Part shown: positions 24,403-37,152 of the stretch, one piece after another | How the letters are laid out: the number at the start of each line of letters is the position of its first letter | How positions within the stretch are numbered: the first letter of the stretch is position 1 | Assembly (NCBI GenBank): GCA_013398015.1 | Contig: VZRR01004731.1 | Coordinates: 593,588 to 657,587 of the forward strand | DNA length: 64,000 nt | From: Oreocharis arfaki | Lineage: Eukaryota; Chordata; Aves; Passeriformes; Paramythiidae | Direction: 5' to 3' | Program-made: the position numbers and the translations under genes | Notes under the pieces: generated by a model | Seen by the model: only the letters and a program-made list of their open reading frames with translations | The model's database searches: none | Told to the model about the DNA's origin: nothing

Positions 24403-27100
24403 ATTTAAACAATTCTGGGAGGCATCCACAAAACAGCATGCCTTTTCATCAGCTAAGTTTTGAAACATTCCACCCTTCCTCCAGCCCCTCCCCAGAGTCA
24501 GCCCAGGAAGCTGAGCTTTGGTCAGGAATTGATTGTCAAAATTAGAGATATTGCCTTCTAAAAAAGAGAAAACAACCACACAACTTGTATTGTTTTTCCC
24601 CCCAAAAGGGAAAACAGAGATGTTTGCTCACCAAAGCTCTGAACTAAAAGTAAATCTATTGCGTTCAGACCTGCAGGCTATTTGTCTCTGCCTGCCTTGT
24701 TATGAATTTGATATCTGAAAGCACTAAAGCTTTGTTGAAATACAATCATGCAGATTACAAGAAATGCTGCTGGCACAGCCTGGACTGCTTACCTTGCTGT
24801 TTTCCCAGTACCAAGGCAGTGACTCAATTAGCACAGGTATTCATAAGGTCATGCAGCACTTCCTGTATTCTTTCATGTTTCTGTAATTGAGAAGAAAATT
24901 GGGCAGGTCAGGAACATGCAACTCAGACAAACAAACAGAAAAAAAATCCCCCAGCTAAACAAGATCACACAGATACATCTGGACGTTTTCTCATACTGAC
25001 TATAAATTTAAGTGCCTCTTACCAAAAACTTGCTATCTCCCAGTTAAAGGAGAAACTCATTTCACTGACGTTTGCGAATACAAGAACTGATTAGTTTCCC
25101 ATATTCACTGGCACCATGGTTGCAAAACAAAACTTACTGCAAACATAAATAAAGACATACAACATTTTTTTCCTTGACAAAAACAAATCTAAATTAATCC
25201 CCACCAACGTCATATAGGAAAGTCTGGACTGATAAATCAAGAGAATAGAAAATACTTTACAAAAAGGAAGAACATTTATTAAGAAAATTCAATTAATAAA
25301 GTATTTGGACTCAGAAGAGGAGCACTGTGCCCAAAATTTTTACATTCTGAGAAATACCTTGGAGACTTACTCTTTAGAGGATTTAATCAGAGTCAGTCAT
25401 TCAAAGTTTTAAAATTTCATAAAAGATACTGAAGGAACTTCATGAGTGTGTTCTGCAACAAGCAGTATAAGCAGCAGTCCCTCTAGTGGGCAGAAAATTG
25501 CAAAGCTGCCTATGCCAAGCTAAATAGGAAATCAATGTCTCCTGTATCTATTGACCACTTTATTGTGCTGTTATGATATTCCACCCCTGCATTTAAAACT
25601 CAACATTAGCATATGAAATCCTTTATATGTTACTCAGGGAGTTGAACACAAGAAAATGTACATTATATAATCCACATAACTAGGTTTATAAATGAGGAGA
25701 TTAAAGAGTTCCAACATATTACTCTTCTGGTTGAGTGAGATAGCCAAGATGTTTCATGGGAACACCTGTCTCTCCCTATAGCCATTATTAGATATAAACT
25801 ACACCAGAGAATATTGTTGCCTGTACTTCAGAAAACTCTAAATTTTGTGAGTGACAGAGCTCCCAGCAGACTGCACACTTAAACCACCTGTCTTCAACGA
25901 GAACACCACACAAAAGCATATACGTGAGGCATATTTTACACTGTTACCAAAAACTGCATGCAGACTACCCACAGGTAGATAAATATAACAAGACAGCTGC
26001 TTAAGCTGTCAAGGGTCCAGAAGATGCTGAAATGACATCACATCAAATAGTTCCTAGAAATGAAAGTGCCACATGCTAAGTTTGCAATTTCATGCTAAAT
26101 TCCCATAAGAATGTACCAGTGATGCCCAGCCAGAGCCATGAGAGCCAAACATTAGAAAATTATGACCCGGTTTTGTCCTGAAAATTTCCTTCAGCATATG
26201 ACTAAGGTAAATTCATCAGATGTGACCAGTGGGCACAATTTCAGCAGTGTGACTGGGGAAAGAGGGAAACTGCTAACTCCTCCCAAGAAAGTGATGTTTT
26301 ACACTGCATCACTGCAGACGGAGTGTTCAAAGACACAGAAGTGACAAAAAAGCATCCTAGGAACTGATCAATGGATAATGAATGAAATGGATAATGATGA
26401 AATGGCTGATCATGCTCAGCTCTCCTACAGACCCCATTGCTGGTAACGTGGGAGTATTCACCAACCATCTGCATCACATCCCACTCCAGCATTCGTGGCA
26501 AGGCTCTGTGGCACTTCATTCCGTGACCACATCAGCATATATGGAAAGGATCTGGGGGAGCAGGCAAGCTGGCATTTAGAAATCATTGAAAATGCTCAGT
26601 GCATTACATATGCACTCTGTTACAGTTTAAAATTCCAAGCAAAGAAAACAAAGTTGTTAAAATACATCACACATGCACAAATATGTAGGAACAAGGCACA
26701 ATAGTAAAACTATGACCCAAGCTCTGGTCTTGGGCAGGTGACTACCACAGAAGCCCTCAGACAAGCACATTTCTATTCTAAGCCTCATGAATACACCCTC
26801 AATCAATTCCTTGCCCAAAGGTGACATATGTAGCTCAGATTGATCCCAGTGAAACAAGAGCCATTCCCACATTTTACTTTTTCCTCACTGAGCTTTCATT
26901 TGAGCACATCAATACCTCAGAACACGATTGAGGATCAGGACAGAGTCTGAAATCATGAACAGAAGTCATGATGAACAGCTGATTTTACATTAATTACAGA
27001 GTCACGGCTACCCTGCCATCAAAAGGCATCAGAGTATGTACCCTCACCCCCCGCAGGAGACAGACAATCCATTACTCACACGCAGCTGATATTTAGTTTC
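24403..27100. other. Unannotated non-coding stretch
   Basis: No supported gene or repeat. Composition is intron-like. Confidence 0.4.
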
Positions 27101-27104
27101 TTAT

Positions 27105-27310
27105 TTCCGATACACTTCCCGTTTCCGACCGGTTGAACACACTCCTTCCTACGCTCCTGGCCCCGGGATGCAGCAGCCACGTGAGGCGCAGGAGCGGGCA
27201 TGCACCGAGCAGGGTGAGCGCGCAGCAGGAGCCCTCACCAGGCACACCTGGAGTCTCTGCCTGGAGAGCGGCAAGGGAAGCATGAGCTGCCCTCTCCGCG
27301 AGCTGCCTGG
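27105..27310. promoter_or_regulatory. Small internal CpG cluster
   Basis: About 17 CpG in roughly 200 bp, in an otherwise CpG-poor 60-kb background. It contains CCGACCGG, CCCCGGG, CACGTG, GAGCGG and AGCGCGC blocks. CACGTG is an E-box. It overlaps a candidate minus-strand first coding exon and has a plus-strand GCAGG|GTGAGC donor at 27214. Its position inside a presumed long intron suggests an alternative promoter or a conserved regulatory element. Confidence 0.4.
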
Positions 27311-27347
27311 TCTGAGGTTCTTTACTGAATGCTTTCCAAGCAGCCAT
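27239..27347 (-). CDS. Candidate alternative first coding exon
   Basis: Minus-strand ATG at 27347-27345 (G at +4, no purine at -3), 36 codons and one extra base to donor GTGCCTG|GTGAGG, phase 1. It begins MAAWKAFSKEPQTRQLAERA and continues alanine-rich (AAHASLAALQAE), compatible with an amphipathic helix. By hand, 15 of 36 codons start with G. It overlaps the small CpG cluster, as expected for a promoter-proximal first exon. The phase fits the candidate exon at 11902-11944 about 15 kb downstream. The same CpG cluster also has a plus-strand donor, so the direction is not certain. Not recognised as any family. Confidence 0.27.
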
Positions 27348-28903
27348 CAGCAGCAAGGGGAGAGGAAACAAAAATCAGACTCGTTCCTTGTGAAATGTTA
27401 TCACTTTCAGTAGGTGAAAATACAACATCAGAGGTGAGCTACAGACTAAGCCAGCCACAACAACAGCACAAACCTCTGGTAGGTATAAATTCAAATTAAT
27501 CACTGCTCCAAATTCAATAACATTTTCCTCTGCATTTTTTAGATAAAAAAATACTCTTGTAAAATTACTTAGGATTTTTTCCCTCCTCAAGTAACTTTCT
27601 GCTCTTCACAAGGGCTTTGCCCCTTTCCCATTGAAGATGGCCACCTTGTGTCATCTCCACACATTTACTGACCATCTTCCCAGTGACCTCAACAAACATG
27701 GATTTATAGAAATTCCGTAATATCAGACTCAACAGCAAAAAGTGAAACTCAGTTAATCTGTCCCAGTATGTTTTTAACCCAATACTGCTGCAAGTGGCTG
27801 CAGCTCCTGCTGACCTCACTGGGAGAGGCACGGAGCTTGGGAGCAGCCCTTCCTCATCACCAGGCAGTGACTTGCAGAGATATGGAAATAGGGAAAAAAG
27901 CTTGAGCCAGCTCTTAATGTAAAGCACATATGCACTACAAAAACTGTGTTCTTGGCTCTTTTTATAGAGACCCAGCACTCAATACTTTTGCATAGGGAAT
28001 TCTGTGGACTACCAGGTGGGACAAAGTGATGACAGGCAGGGCAGCAGCCACCACACACTCTGAAGCAGTCCCACAACATCATGGAGTTCTCTAAATTAGC
28101 AGTGCACAGCACTGGCCCTTATTGTTACACTCCAACATGATGGTGTAAGAACACAACAACAAAGCAAGTGGCACAAGATAACACCTCTGATCCCAAAAGC
28201 ATCATTCTACTGAAGTGATTAAACCTTCCTCTGCCTTCAGCAGCATGTTAACTTCAATTTTGCCTCACGGCATGTTTTGCTGGGATTGTGGTATCAAAGT
28301 ACAACAGTACATTGTAGTGCTGCAAACAACAGCAAAGGACCTGACCCAACATAGGAGCTCCCCAGTTGCAAGGGGACTGCACAGGTGAAAGACTAAGATC
28401 AGTCTTGGACTGATGGACTTGTTTTCTTCCCCCATTTCAGATCCATTACTTAAACTGTATGCACAACTCTCTTCTAACAGGAGAATTAAGTTTCCATGAC
28501 CTCCTCAATGGTCTAGCAAAGATCAGGTTTGCAGCCCAGTACTGGTTTCACTAAACCAGAGGAAAAAAAAAAAGGTGTGTGCATCTCCCCAGTATTTATA
28601 CAGTATGCATATAGGAAATGACTAATCATAGCTGCGCTCTCTTTGAGATGCTGCCAATCCCTTTATGGCCCTATATCCCATTTCAGTTTGATCTCATTCT
28701 GCAAATGAGAGCCTGCCGTTTTTGGGATCAACACTGGCACTGCAACTGTGTGCAAGACAGCAATTTGAAAAGGTTTCTAATTCACTGAAACTAAGGAGAT
28801 CTGTACCGAGGGTCATGACAAGAAGCTGACGTGCATTCAATTCCTGTGCAAACACTAACTCAAAAATAAAGTGGCTTAACTTTGTGGATATTATTATTTT
28901 AGG

Positions 28904-28945
28904 CCCTGATTCAGCAAAGCACTTAAACATGGACTTCAAAAGAAC
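28904..28945 (+). repeat. Possible half of palindromic sauropsid-type repeat
   Basis: GGCCCTGATTCAGCAAAGCA then CTTAAACATG..ACTTCAAA resembles one arm of the same class of sauropsid palindromic repeat. The other arm is not evident. Confidence 0.35.
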
Positions 28946-29560
28946 TTTAAAATACACCAAACATGTGCTACAGTATTTTACCAAAGTGGTGGTTTAGTAA
29001 TGTTGTATATTTTAGAAAAGAGAGGTGGAAAGAGTTTTTATTTGGCAATTAAAGCTTTAAGACACTGTTTGGTCATACTGGGACACAACCCCCATGCTAA
29101 ACCTACTAATGATGCTGAAATTTTGCTGAGCAATAAGCCGAATAATTCCTTAATAAAACAACTTTAAACATGGACAGCATGGAATTTACTCATGTGAATG
29201 CCTGGTTTGAGAATTATCCATACCTATGGTCTGATTCATGACAGGAGACACATATTACAGCTCACCCTGCTAGAAAAGCAGTGCAAAGCCAAACAAGCCA
29301 TACAAACTGGCTCTGGGCCCAGGCAGCCAATTCAGCCAGCCCTCAACATCCCAGCACTGCAAACTATGTCAGATGGCACCAGGCCAAGGCACAAGCCACG
29401 CCAGAGAGATAACCAGAAGGTGGGACTCTCATGTAAATAAGTCCTTCTGCTCCTTAAATCTCCAGAGCGCCAGACCTGTCTGCAACCCAACTTCCTTCCA
29501 GTCAACACCCTTCCCTGCATAGCTAAGCTGCATCCCAGGTATGCCCAAAAGGGAGAGACA

Positions 29561-29602
29561 GGAAGATGTAGGTCCAAAACTGGAAGATGTAGGTCCAAAA
29601 CT
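29561..29602 (+). repeat. Perfect 21-bp tandem duplication
   Basis: Units 29561-29581 and 29582-29602 are identical (GGAAGATGTAGGTCCAAAAC plus T). Identity implies a recent event. It is probably polymorphic or slippage-derived. Confidence 0.95.
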
Positions 29603-31009
29603 GATGGAGGGGGAGAAGCCCCCGAGAAGAGGGTATTTTTCCTGTCTGTCTACCCCCACCAAGGGTGGATTTATGTCCCAAGAAGTAGGGCAAATGAGAC
29701 AAGCAGGCTTCCTCTGGGAACCAGCCATATCAGGAGAGATGGCGATGAGTTGCTTGAAATTCCACAGGATTTGTGATTCGACCCTACATGAATGCAAGGT
29801 CTCCATTTGTTTCGCTTCTCTACTGCTTCCTTCAATAAGTGAAACAACAAGTTTCTGTTGCCCCTGTTCACAGCACACATCCTGTGACACACAGGACTAG
29901 AAGACAATTCAAAAAACAGATCCCTTCACACCTGGGATTGCATTGAAGCAGAACACACAAGAATATAACTCTGGGAGGACTAAATCTTGTGTGAATCTGA
30001 GCAAGTGCTGCAAAGCTTTGACTTAATGGGAACAGAGGGGCAGAATCCTTCCCAGAGCACATAAATTATGGGAATACAGATCATATAAGCCAAATCTCCA
30101 GCTGAAGGGGAACTTCAAATCATTGTCAAGGTAGCCCTTGCTGTACTTGCATCCAAGTAGTGGGACAAAGAAAAAGATGCTCTTGGGAGCCATCTCTAGG
30201 GAAGAGAATCTTTTAGCAGAGCAAGGGACACAAGGACAGATAATATTGCAGGGATGACTTCTGAAGCAAAATATGGGTGGTGGTTGCATTTTTCGCATTT
30301 TACCCCCGAAAAGATGCTTTCCAGAGCAAAAGAGCTCTTAAGTTAAACTCAAAATGGAAAACGTGGGCCTAAGGCTGTGCATCCAGTATGATATCACCTT
30401 GTTTTCATGAGAAAAAAAAAAACAAAAAAACACAACCAATAGCACTGTACACTCTCTGAACTTCTAAATAGATAAATAAATAGATGAATAATGACAACAT
30501 GTTTCGTGATTCCTTTTGATCATCAACTTCGAAAGTTCACAGGAAGTTTATACAACCCCCTCTGACTGGATAGATCTTATCTTTCGAATGCTAGGAGCCA
30601 AGAGACTCCAAGAAGAAAGCGTCAGCCCAATGCTCCTTTGGACAAAAGGCAATGGCTCCTCTGCGTGCTAACAGTTGGCTTCCTTTATTTTAGTCATGAC
30701 TCGAACTTCCCAGCTGGCCTGGAGACACTGTGAACTGCTGCTAACATGCTGGGGGAATGCCTGTGAGCCCCACTTCTCATCTCTGGGGAGGATGGATAGT
30801 GCAAGCACTGGCCCAGCACTACTCCCATCACCTTCACCCCATCGAAATCAAAGCCAGCGGCAGCGTGTGTTTTCTCAGGGATATGAAGAGTTTGTCTTCT
30901 GCACTGTCATAAACATCATAGCAGGCAGATTTTAAGCCACAGACAATAAAGCAGTTTCTTCTCTACTTTGGATAGAACAGATAAACATAATATTGCTTTG
31001 AATATGCAG

Positions 31010-31056
31010 AGCTCCTTTCATTCAAGGCCCTCCGGGTGCTTTGCAAAGTCACGTAA
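31010..31056 (+). repeat. Possible ancient SINE/LINE-tail relic
   Basis: GCTCCTTTCATTCAAGGCCC..GGGTGCTTTGCAAAG resembles an old sauropsid repeat motif (..CCTTTCATCC..AAAGCGCTTTACAAA..). From memory only. Confidence 0.25.
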
Positions 31057-33919
31057 AGGTCACTCCAGTGTGGCTGCTTGGACAAAAGGAGTTCAGTGGC
31101 TTTGTGTGCAAGTCTGCACAGTGGCCCTCTGGAAACTGTGTGTGACCAACAGTGTTCTGAGCACCAGGATCTGCTGCTTCCCCCGAGGCCAGAGTTCAAA
31201 CCTGGGAGGCAGTTGGGGTCAGTCAAAATTGGAGCCTTCTGGAAAACAATTTGGGCATGGGAAACAGCCAAAATGAAGCTTTTTTTCTAGCTGGTTTCCA
31301 GTGCCACAAAGGGAATGAAAGCCAGTGACATTGGAGTGACTAGGATGAGCTTGTGCAAAACAAAAGAAATCCAAAACTAGACCATGCAGACAGTTCAAAA
31401 ACATTTTATGATCTCTGTTGTTTCTCAGTATCTCAGTGCTTCCTGGGTTTACCAATGGAGTGTGGTACAGAGACATCCAAATGAGCCACAACCATCCTAA
31501 CCCCAGAACTGGAAGCAGCACAGCTCCAACAGCACAAAGCAGTGCTTGAACTAGTGCAGCTGTATTTTCTGGGAAGGCGGCCGTGGCTCCACACAGTGCC
31601 CAACTTCACTGTAGGGCAGTGCAGACCTCCTGGAGTCAGCTCCAGGGCCCTTTGTGCTGACATCCATTGTGTGGCACACACATTCCCTGAGCAACACACT
31701 GCAGACCACAGAGGAAGCCAGTCCTAGCACTGGAAATTCAGCTCCGAGCACCCAAGCTCCAGACGAATGCCTTAAAAGCAAGGTCATCCTTCCTCCTTCA
31801 GTTCTGTGCATTCTTCCAAACAGAGCTGGGGGACGTGTCTGAAAACAGCCCCACGTCAAGGATGGACTGTCCCAACGCCCACATTCAGGCTGCTGGAGAA
31901 TCACAAATCTACCTATCTTTTCTTCACCATTAACAGTAGAGGTAATTAGTTAAGGAAAAAAGTACATATTCTGCTTCATTGTCATCAAAATAGATGGCTC
32001 AGAGATAAGATTTTGCCTCCTGGCATGAAAAAGCATAATTTCTCATTTTCATTACATTACTTCCCATTTTAGAGACAAAAGGAAAGCAAGAATCAACCCT
32101 TTTTTTTTTTCCACATCAAACTGAAAAGGGCAGAACTTGGGAAAGTACCAGTGCTTTTCTTTCAAGCCTGGGAAAACTGTACAGTTTACATAGGCCAGGA
32201 CACTGTTATAGATATTTTCCCTTTAAAACACTGGATAGGGTCCATGTAGTCACATGATGTTCCCCACTGCTACGGACATTGTTTTAAGGGGATGGACAAA
32301 ACTGACTCCCTGTAACTGCTGCTGCTCGCTGTTCATGCTATGGAAGTGGTGAAGTTCCACAACACAGGCTCAGTGTCAGCCATTCAGTGTGCACAGACCA
32401 CACACCAGAAAGTTTGCAAAAGACCTCATTGCCAGTGAAGAGCAAGCAGAACCTCTCTTAAAAGCCTCCATTTCTAGCTAACCCCTAATCTGGGGTAGCA
32501 CTGAACACTACACCAACATCTCCACCTAAACCCCACAGCAGGGCCAGGCTTCCAAAGGAACTGGACATTCCTAATCAACCCCACAGAATTATACCAAGAC
32601 TTAAGCATGTAAGCTATGGCTGTTACCCTTGCAGCTGGGTGCGTGCGTTCACTGCAAACACAAGTTAGTGCCTACAGTGCTGGAAGCAGCCCATGGAAAG
32701 TCTGAACCGTAAGATGCAAACCATTAGGAGCACACATCACAACTTGCTCTGGGGAAAATTCCCCATTCAAGAACAGACATGCTGATTACAGCTCCAGCTT
32801 TCTGATTTCCTGACGTGTGAAAGTCCCATCAGCAAACGTGAGAGCTCTGTGCTTACTGAAAGCATAAAGCAACGCTCTCAGTTTGCCAGAAAGAGCTGAA
32901 AGGGCTATTTTGCACCTATGCATGGTGTTGAAAACCTCTATGCTTCCTCCTGCCCTGTGTGGAGGGGCCTAACAAGGAGTCAGGAAAGTCAAATGTTGTT
33001 CTTGATTTCGACCCCATGCAGTTATATGACCGTGGATAGCTTTCTTTGCCGAGTAACATAAGGCCTGCTTGGCTTTCTGAAGGTGTTGGAACAATGAAGT
33101 AAATTGTAATCCCACCATGAACTTCAAACAATATCTATTTTTGGTCACGTTATACCATTCTGTACATTAAACAACCTCTAAGGCTGTTTCCAGTTTCTTA
33201 ACCTGCTTCACATCTATGCATTTTTAATATTCACTCCAGCCTGAAAAACGCCAAACATGAACAGGGTTTCCTCATCCTCCTTACCACTGAAATAAGAATT
33301 TTCCCTCACAATTTACATGGTCCCAGAAAGCAACAAATGCAAATGCAGTCCTGAGCCACTGGAAGAATTAGAACCTGATTTTTACTGCCTGTTTATTCTG
33401 ACAAAGTCAGAATTTTTCACGATTTTTCTTAGATTTCTGTAGTTACATTGTGAGATTAAAAAGAAAGAAACAAACAACCAACCTGTGCTGTGAGTCAGTT
33501 TTAAAATCCCCTCCATCCAGCTGCATTCAAAATAAGGTGCACTGCACCTGTCTTGCAAAAACCTCCACAATGGTTAAATATTCCACACACAGTCTTGTGT
33601 CTTATCACTGGTTTTATCTCTGGTTTACCTGCGTGTGACCTGGAGCAAATCTTAGTAATTCGAATTCCTCACCTCCTCTAGAGTGGCTCCCAAGCATAAT
33701 TCACATGGCTTGTGAACCAGCTGTAAAACAAAACAAGAGCTTGCAGCCCCCATTCCCAGATATCTCAGATACTCATAGAAAGCCAGCAGGCCAGCACAAT
33801 ATAGAAGATGTTTGTAAAACATGGTGTCATTTTACATCCTTTTGTAATGGCAGCTCAACGCCTCAGAAAATACAACCATCCCCTGCAATTCAGCATGAGA
33901 CAGAGGTAACTGGAACAAC

Positions 33920-34000
33920 TTTCTGCTTTCTGCCTGTTTCCTTATCTCTAAAGAGCTGATAATAACTGGATCTATTAGAAATACTGTCACAATAAATTCA
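33920..34000 (-). repeat. MIR-like SINE relic (minus)
   Basis: CCTGTTTCCTTATCTCTAAA then GAGCTGATAATAACTGGAT and a AATAAATTCA end match the reverse complement of the MIR core (CAGTTTCCTCATCTGTAAAATGGGGATAATAATAGTACC-like). Diverged but collinear over about 70 bp. Confidence 0.5.
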
Positions 34001-37000
34001 GTTAACCACAGACTGCTGGAAGGAAAGCATTACTATATTAAGAAGAGACTGGCTATATCTCTTTTAATTTAGCTGGACTCCCATTACTAGGCCCATTTAG
34101 GAGGCTGCATTGATACATTTCTCAGAAACATTTTCCTTATACAATTTTAAAAATTGAATGGTGAGCTAGGGAATGGAAAAGAAACGTCATGCACTGTCAT
34201 GCACACAGAGAATGAGAGTCAACTCCTTGACGTCTGTCTCCTGGATGAAAGAGCAGGCCCATTAACAGGAGAAGGTGATAAAAAAATCCATATGCAGCAC
34301 AGAGCACCTCTAAAAGCCAAAACAACAACAGGCAATTGAGGTGGAGAGTGGAGCAGACCGCTATGACTCATAGGCTATAAGTCTAGTCAGTGAAAAATCT
34401 GGCAGAAGTTTGCTGTTTGACTATGTCTGTACATTCCCAAGAGATTTATAGCTGCTTATTAAATCATCTGTTCCTCTTAAAACTAAAGAAACTGTATATG
34501 TTTCACTGGATTTTACATCTGCTAGAAAGACCCATTAACCATTAGCACAGAGCAGAGTTTTTCCTTTTGAATGAGTCATTCAAAAGATTTTAAGGCATTA
34601 CTTGAGAGAGGAAGCAAAACCTCCACAAGTGATGGGCTGCAGCATGATCCAAAACCCGCTGCTTCAGGATGGGTCTCCCTCACTGGCATCTCTGGTGTGC
34701 CTGGCTAATCTTCAAAATGGGTCTTTTGAGTAACAAAAACTTTCTGCAGAGGAAAGGAGAGGAAACAAGTACCTTCTACAGAGGAAAGTTCTACTGAGGA
34801 AAGAGTCATGTGTTCAAGTAAGTAGCACTGTGGCTTGAGACAGGGTTTGTGGAGCAGGTTCATGGAGTGTGGTGACACACAGGCACACGCTGGTGCCAGA
34901 GGACCTGTCAAAACACAAGGAGCTGGCAGTGTCACCGGCTTCCAGACAGAAGCTGCTACGCTCAGGAGCTGGAGGGAAAACACCACTTGCCCTGCAGTGT
35001 CATCTCAAAATCCAAGGGAAGAGGAGAAGGAGCTGTGCACAATCTAGTTCACAGGAGAGCAACACAGAAGGATGGATAGGGCTGTCATTTCCATCCTGGT
35101 TAGCTAAACAAGTTGTTCTGTTATCTCAGAGTGCTCTTGGAGCATCTCCGCCCCTACCCTTCCCACACGTTATCCATTATAAAAATCAGCACTAACAAAG
35201 AATGTTGCTTCTCCCATCTCCCCTCCCCTCAGTCTTACTTTTTTGCTCTTTTTTCCCCCTTGGGCACATCCACAGATTAGCTCTCCAAGATAGTCATCTC
35301 TCAATGGTAACGTAAAAAGATGTTATTAAATAGAAGCCATTTGCTGAGGCATAGATGGGGATGAACACCCTGAATTCCCAGAAGGTAGGAAAGTTTTGCA
35401 CATTTTAAATTAACCCCTTAAAAATAAACACAATCCATGCACATTTGCCAACCATATGAGAATACAGAAACACTGTATCCACAGCTACTTCAGTGTTAAG
35501 ACTGGAATAGAGATGTACTTTAAAAACGCCAAAAATGCCCTTCAGGGTCAGACCAGCAGTGCCTCTAGCTCAATACTCTGCTTTCAGATGCAGTGAAAGG
35601 CAGTGCTAGTCAGGACAAGCCCAGGAACCTCACTGCTTTCTGGCTATTTTTCTCTGTCCGTGGGAGACCGCGAGCTGTGGGTGAGCAGAGCTGAAAAGCA
35701 GCGAGATTTACAAAATGTTGCTAACGGTGCTTTTGTTACTCCTGCTGTACCACTAAAATCCTATTAAGTCTGTAAAGCAAAGCACGACAGAAAGCCATGT
35801 GTGAACTGTTGCGCTTAGCTGAAAAGTCAGCAACTTGGGAGCTTGAGAACAAAATAATAAAATCAAGACCCACACCAGCTCATGCACACGGAACGCCCAG
35901 AGCCTGCGAGCGAGTGAGGGAGCCGAGCATCATCATGCCCGCGGGTGCAACTGTGGCAGATTTGCCAGCACATACTGGATGGGGGGACAAGAAGGGATGG
36001 GTTGCTCAGCACATTTCTCTTTCATGTTTTTGAATTGCTGCCTTGTAAAAGTCAATTTGCTAAAAAACATGACAAGATAATGGTAGGTCCTGCTGAATCG
36101 GCACAGCTATGCTATGCCAGACTGATTCCTGCAGTAAATCATGTGCGCTCTCCAAACACAAAGGCAGGGCTGTACAGCTCTGCACACTCGTTATTTACTT
36201 CTGCCAAAAATGACAAAACATCTATCAGACTTGTTTTCTCTTTATTATCTCTGCATTGAACTGTCTTCACTTTAGAACTCTGAATCAATACAGAAGGAAT
36301 AAACAAGCACGAAGTTGATCACCCAGCAACCTGTGGAAAAACCGAGCCAGCACATGCTCCATAGGTTACAGTCCATCTCCTACCCTACAACTGCACAGAC
36401 CCAGCCATCACCAGCTTCCTACCTGACACAGTAACTAACTTTCTGATGTGTCAATTCATCATCAATATGCTGAGACTGATTTAATGCTTTCCCTCTTAAA
36501 GAAAAAAAGGAAACCATAAAACAATACTGTGAGAGAGGGAAAAAATAACATCATTATGGGAATATCCTTACCCAGCACAGTAATACCACATCTCAGCCCA
36601 TTCAGGGTGAGATATCATGACTAAGGCATATCACCCCTGCTAGTCACATGCTACAGGAGTCAGGATGGTGGCACGGAAAATCAAGAGCATTAGTCAATCC
36701 TGAGCAATGATCTTCATATCTTTTGATTTGGCTCTCTTTCCTTAATGGGAGGCAGCTACACCAAGCAACATCGGTTGCTTGCTCCATGTCAGCTTTGCTC
36801 CCTGTGTCACGTACATGGCAACACTGTATCTCACAACAGGTGAGCCTAGAGCAACTCACAGCACAACTCCCTCCAGATCAACAGCACCACACCAGCGGAT
36901 GTCACCCACCCACCTGCCCAGAGATCCAGCCAGGTAACAAGCTTTGCAAAAGAAGGAGGAGTGATCATTGTATTTCACAAGCACAGGAAGCACACAAATA

Positions 37001-37093
37001 TTGTTGTCCACTCTCTCACCAGAGGAAACACCACATGAGAGCTGTTGTGAGAATTCAGGCCAGCATGGAACCCGAGTGAGCCCTTAGGCAAGC

Positions 37094-37152
37094 TGCCGAA
37101 GTCAATGCTCAGCTTTCAAGCACATGCTCGAGTATTTGGCTGAGCTGGGACC
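37094..37152 (-). repeat. Decayed palindromic sauropsid-type repeat
   Basis: GAAGTCAATG, CAGCTTTCAAGCACATGCTC, GAGTATTTGGCTGAGCTGGG in order match the remembered motif GAAGTCAATG..AGTTAAGCACATGCTTAAGTGCTTTGCTGAATCGGGGCC. Orientation is by convention only. Confidence 0.4.

Noticed and set aside
29429..29890. 153-codon minus-strand open frame
   Set aside because: Codon start bias is about background (roughly 27% G), and it includes the 21-bp tandem duplication, which gives a repeated FGPTSS.
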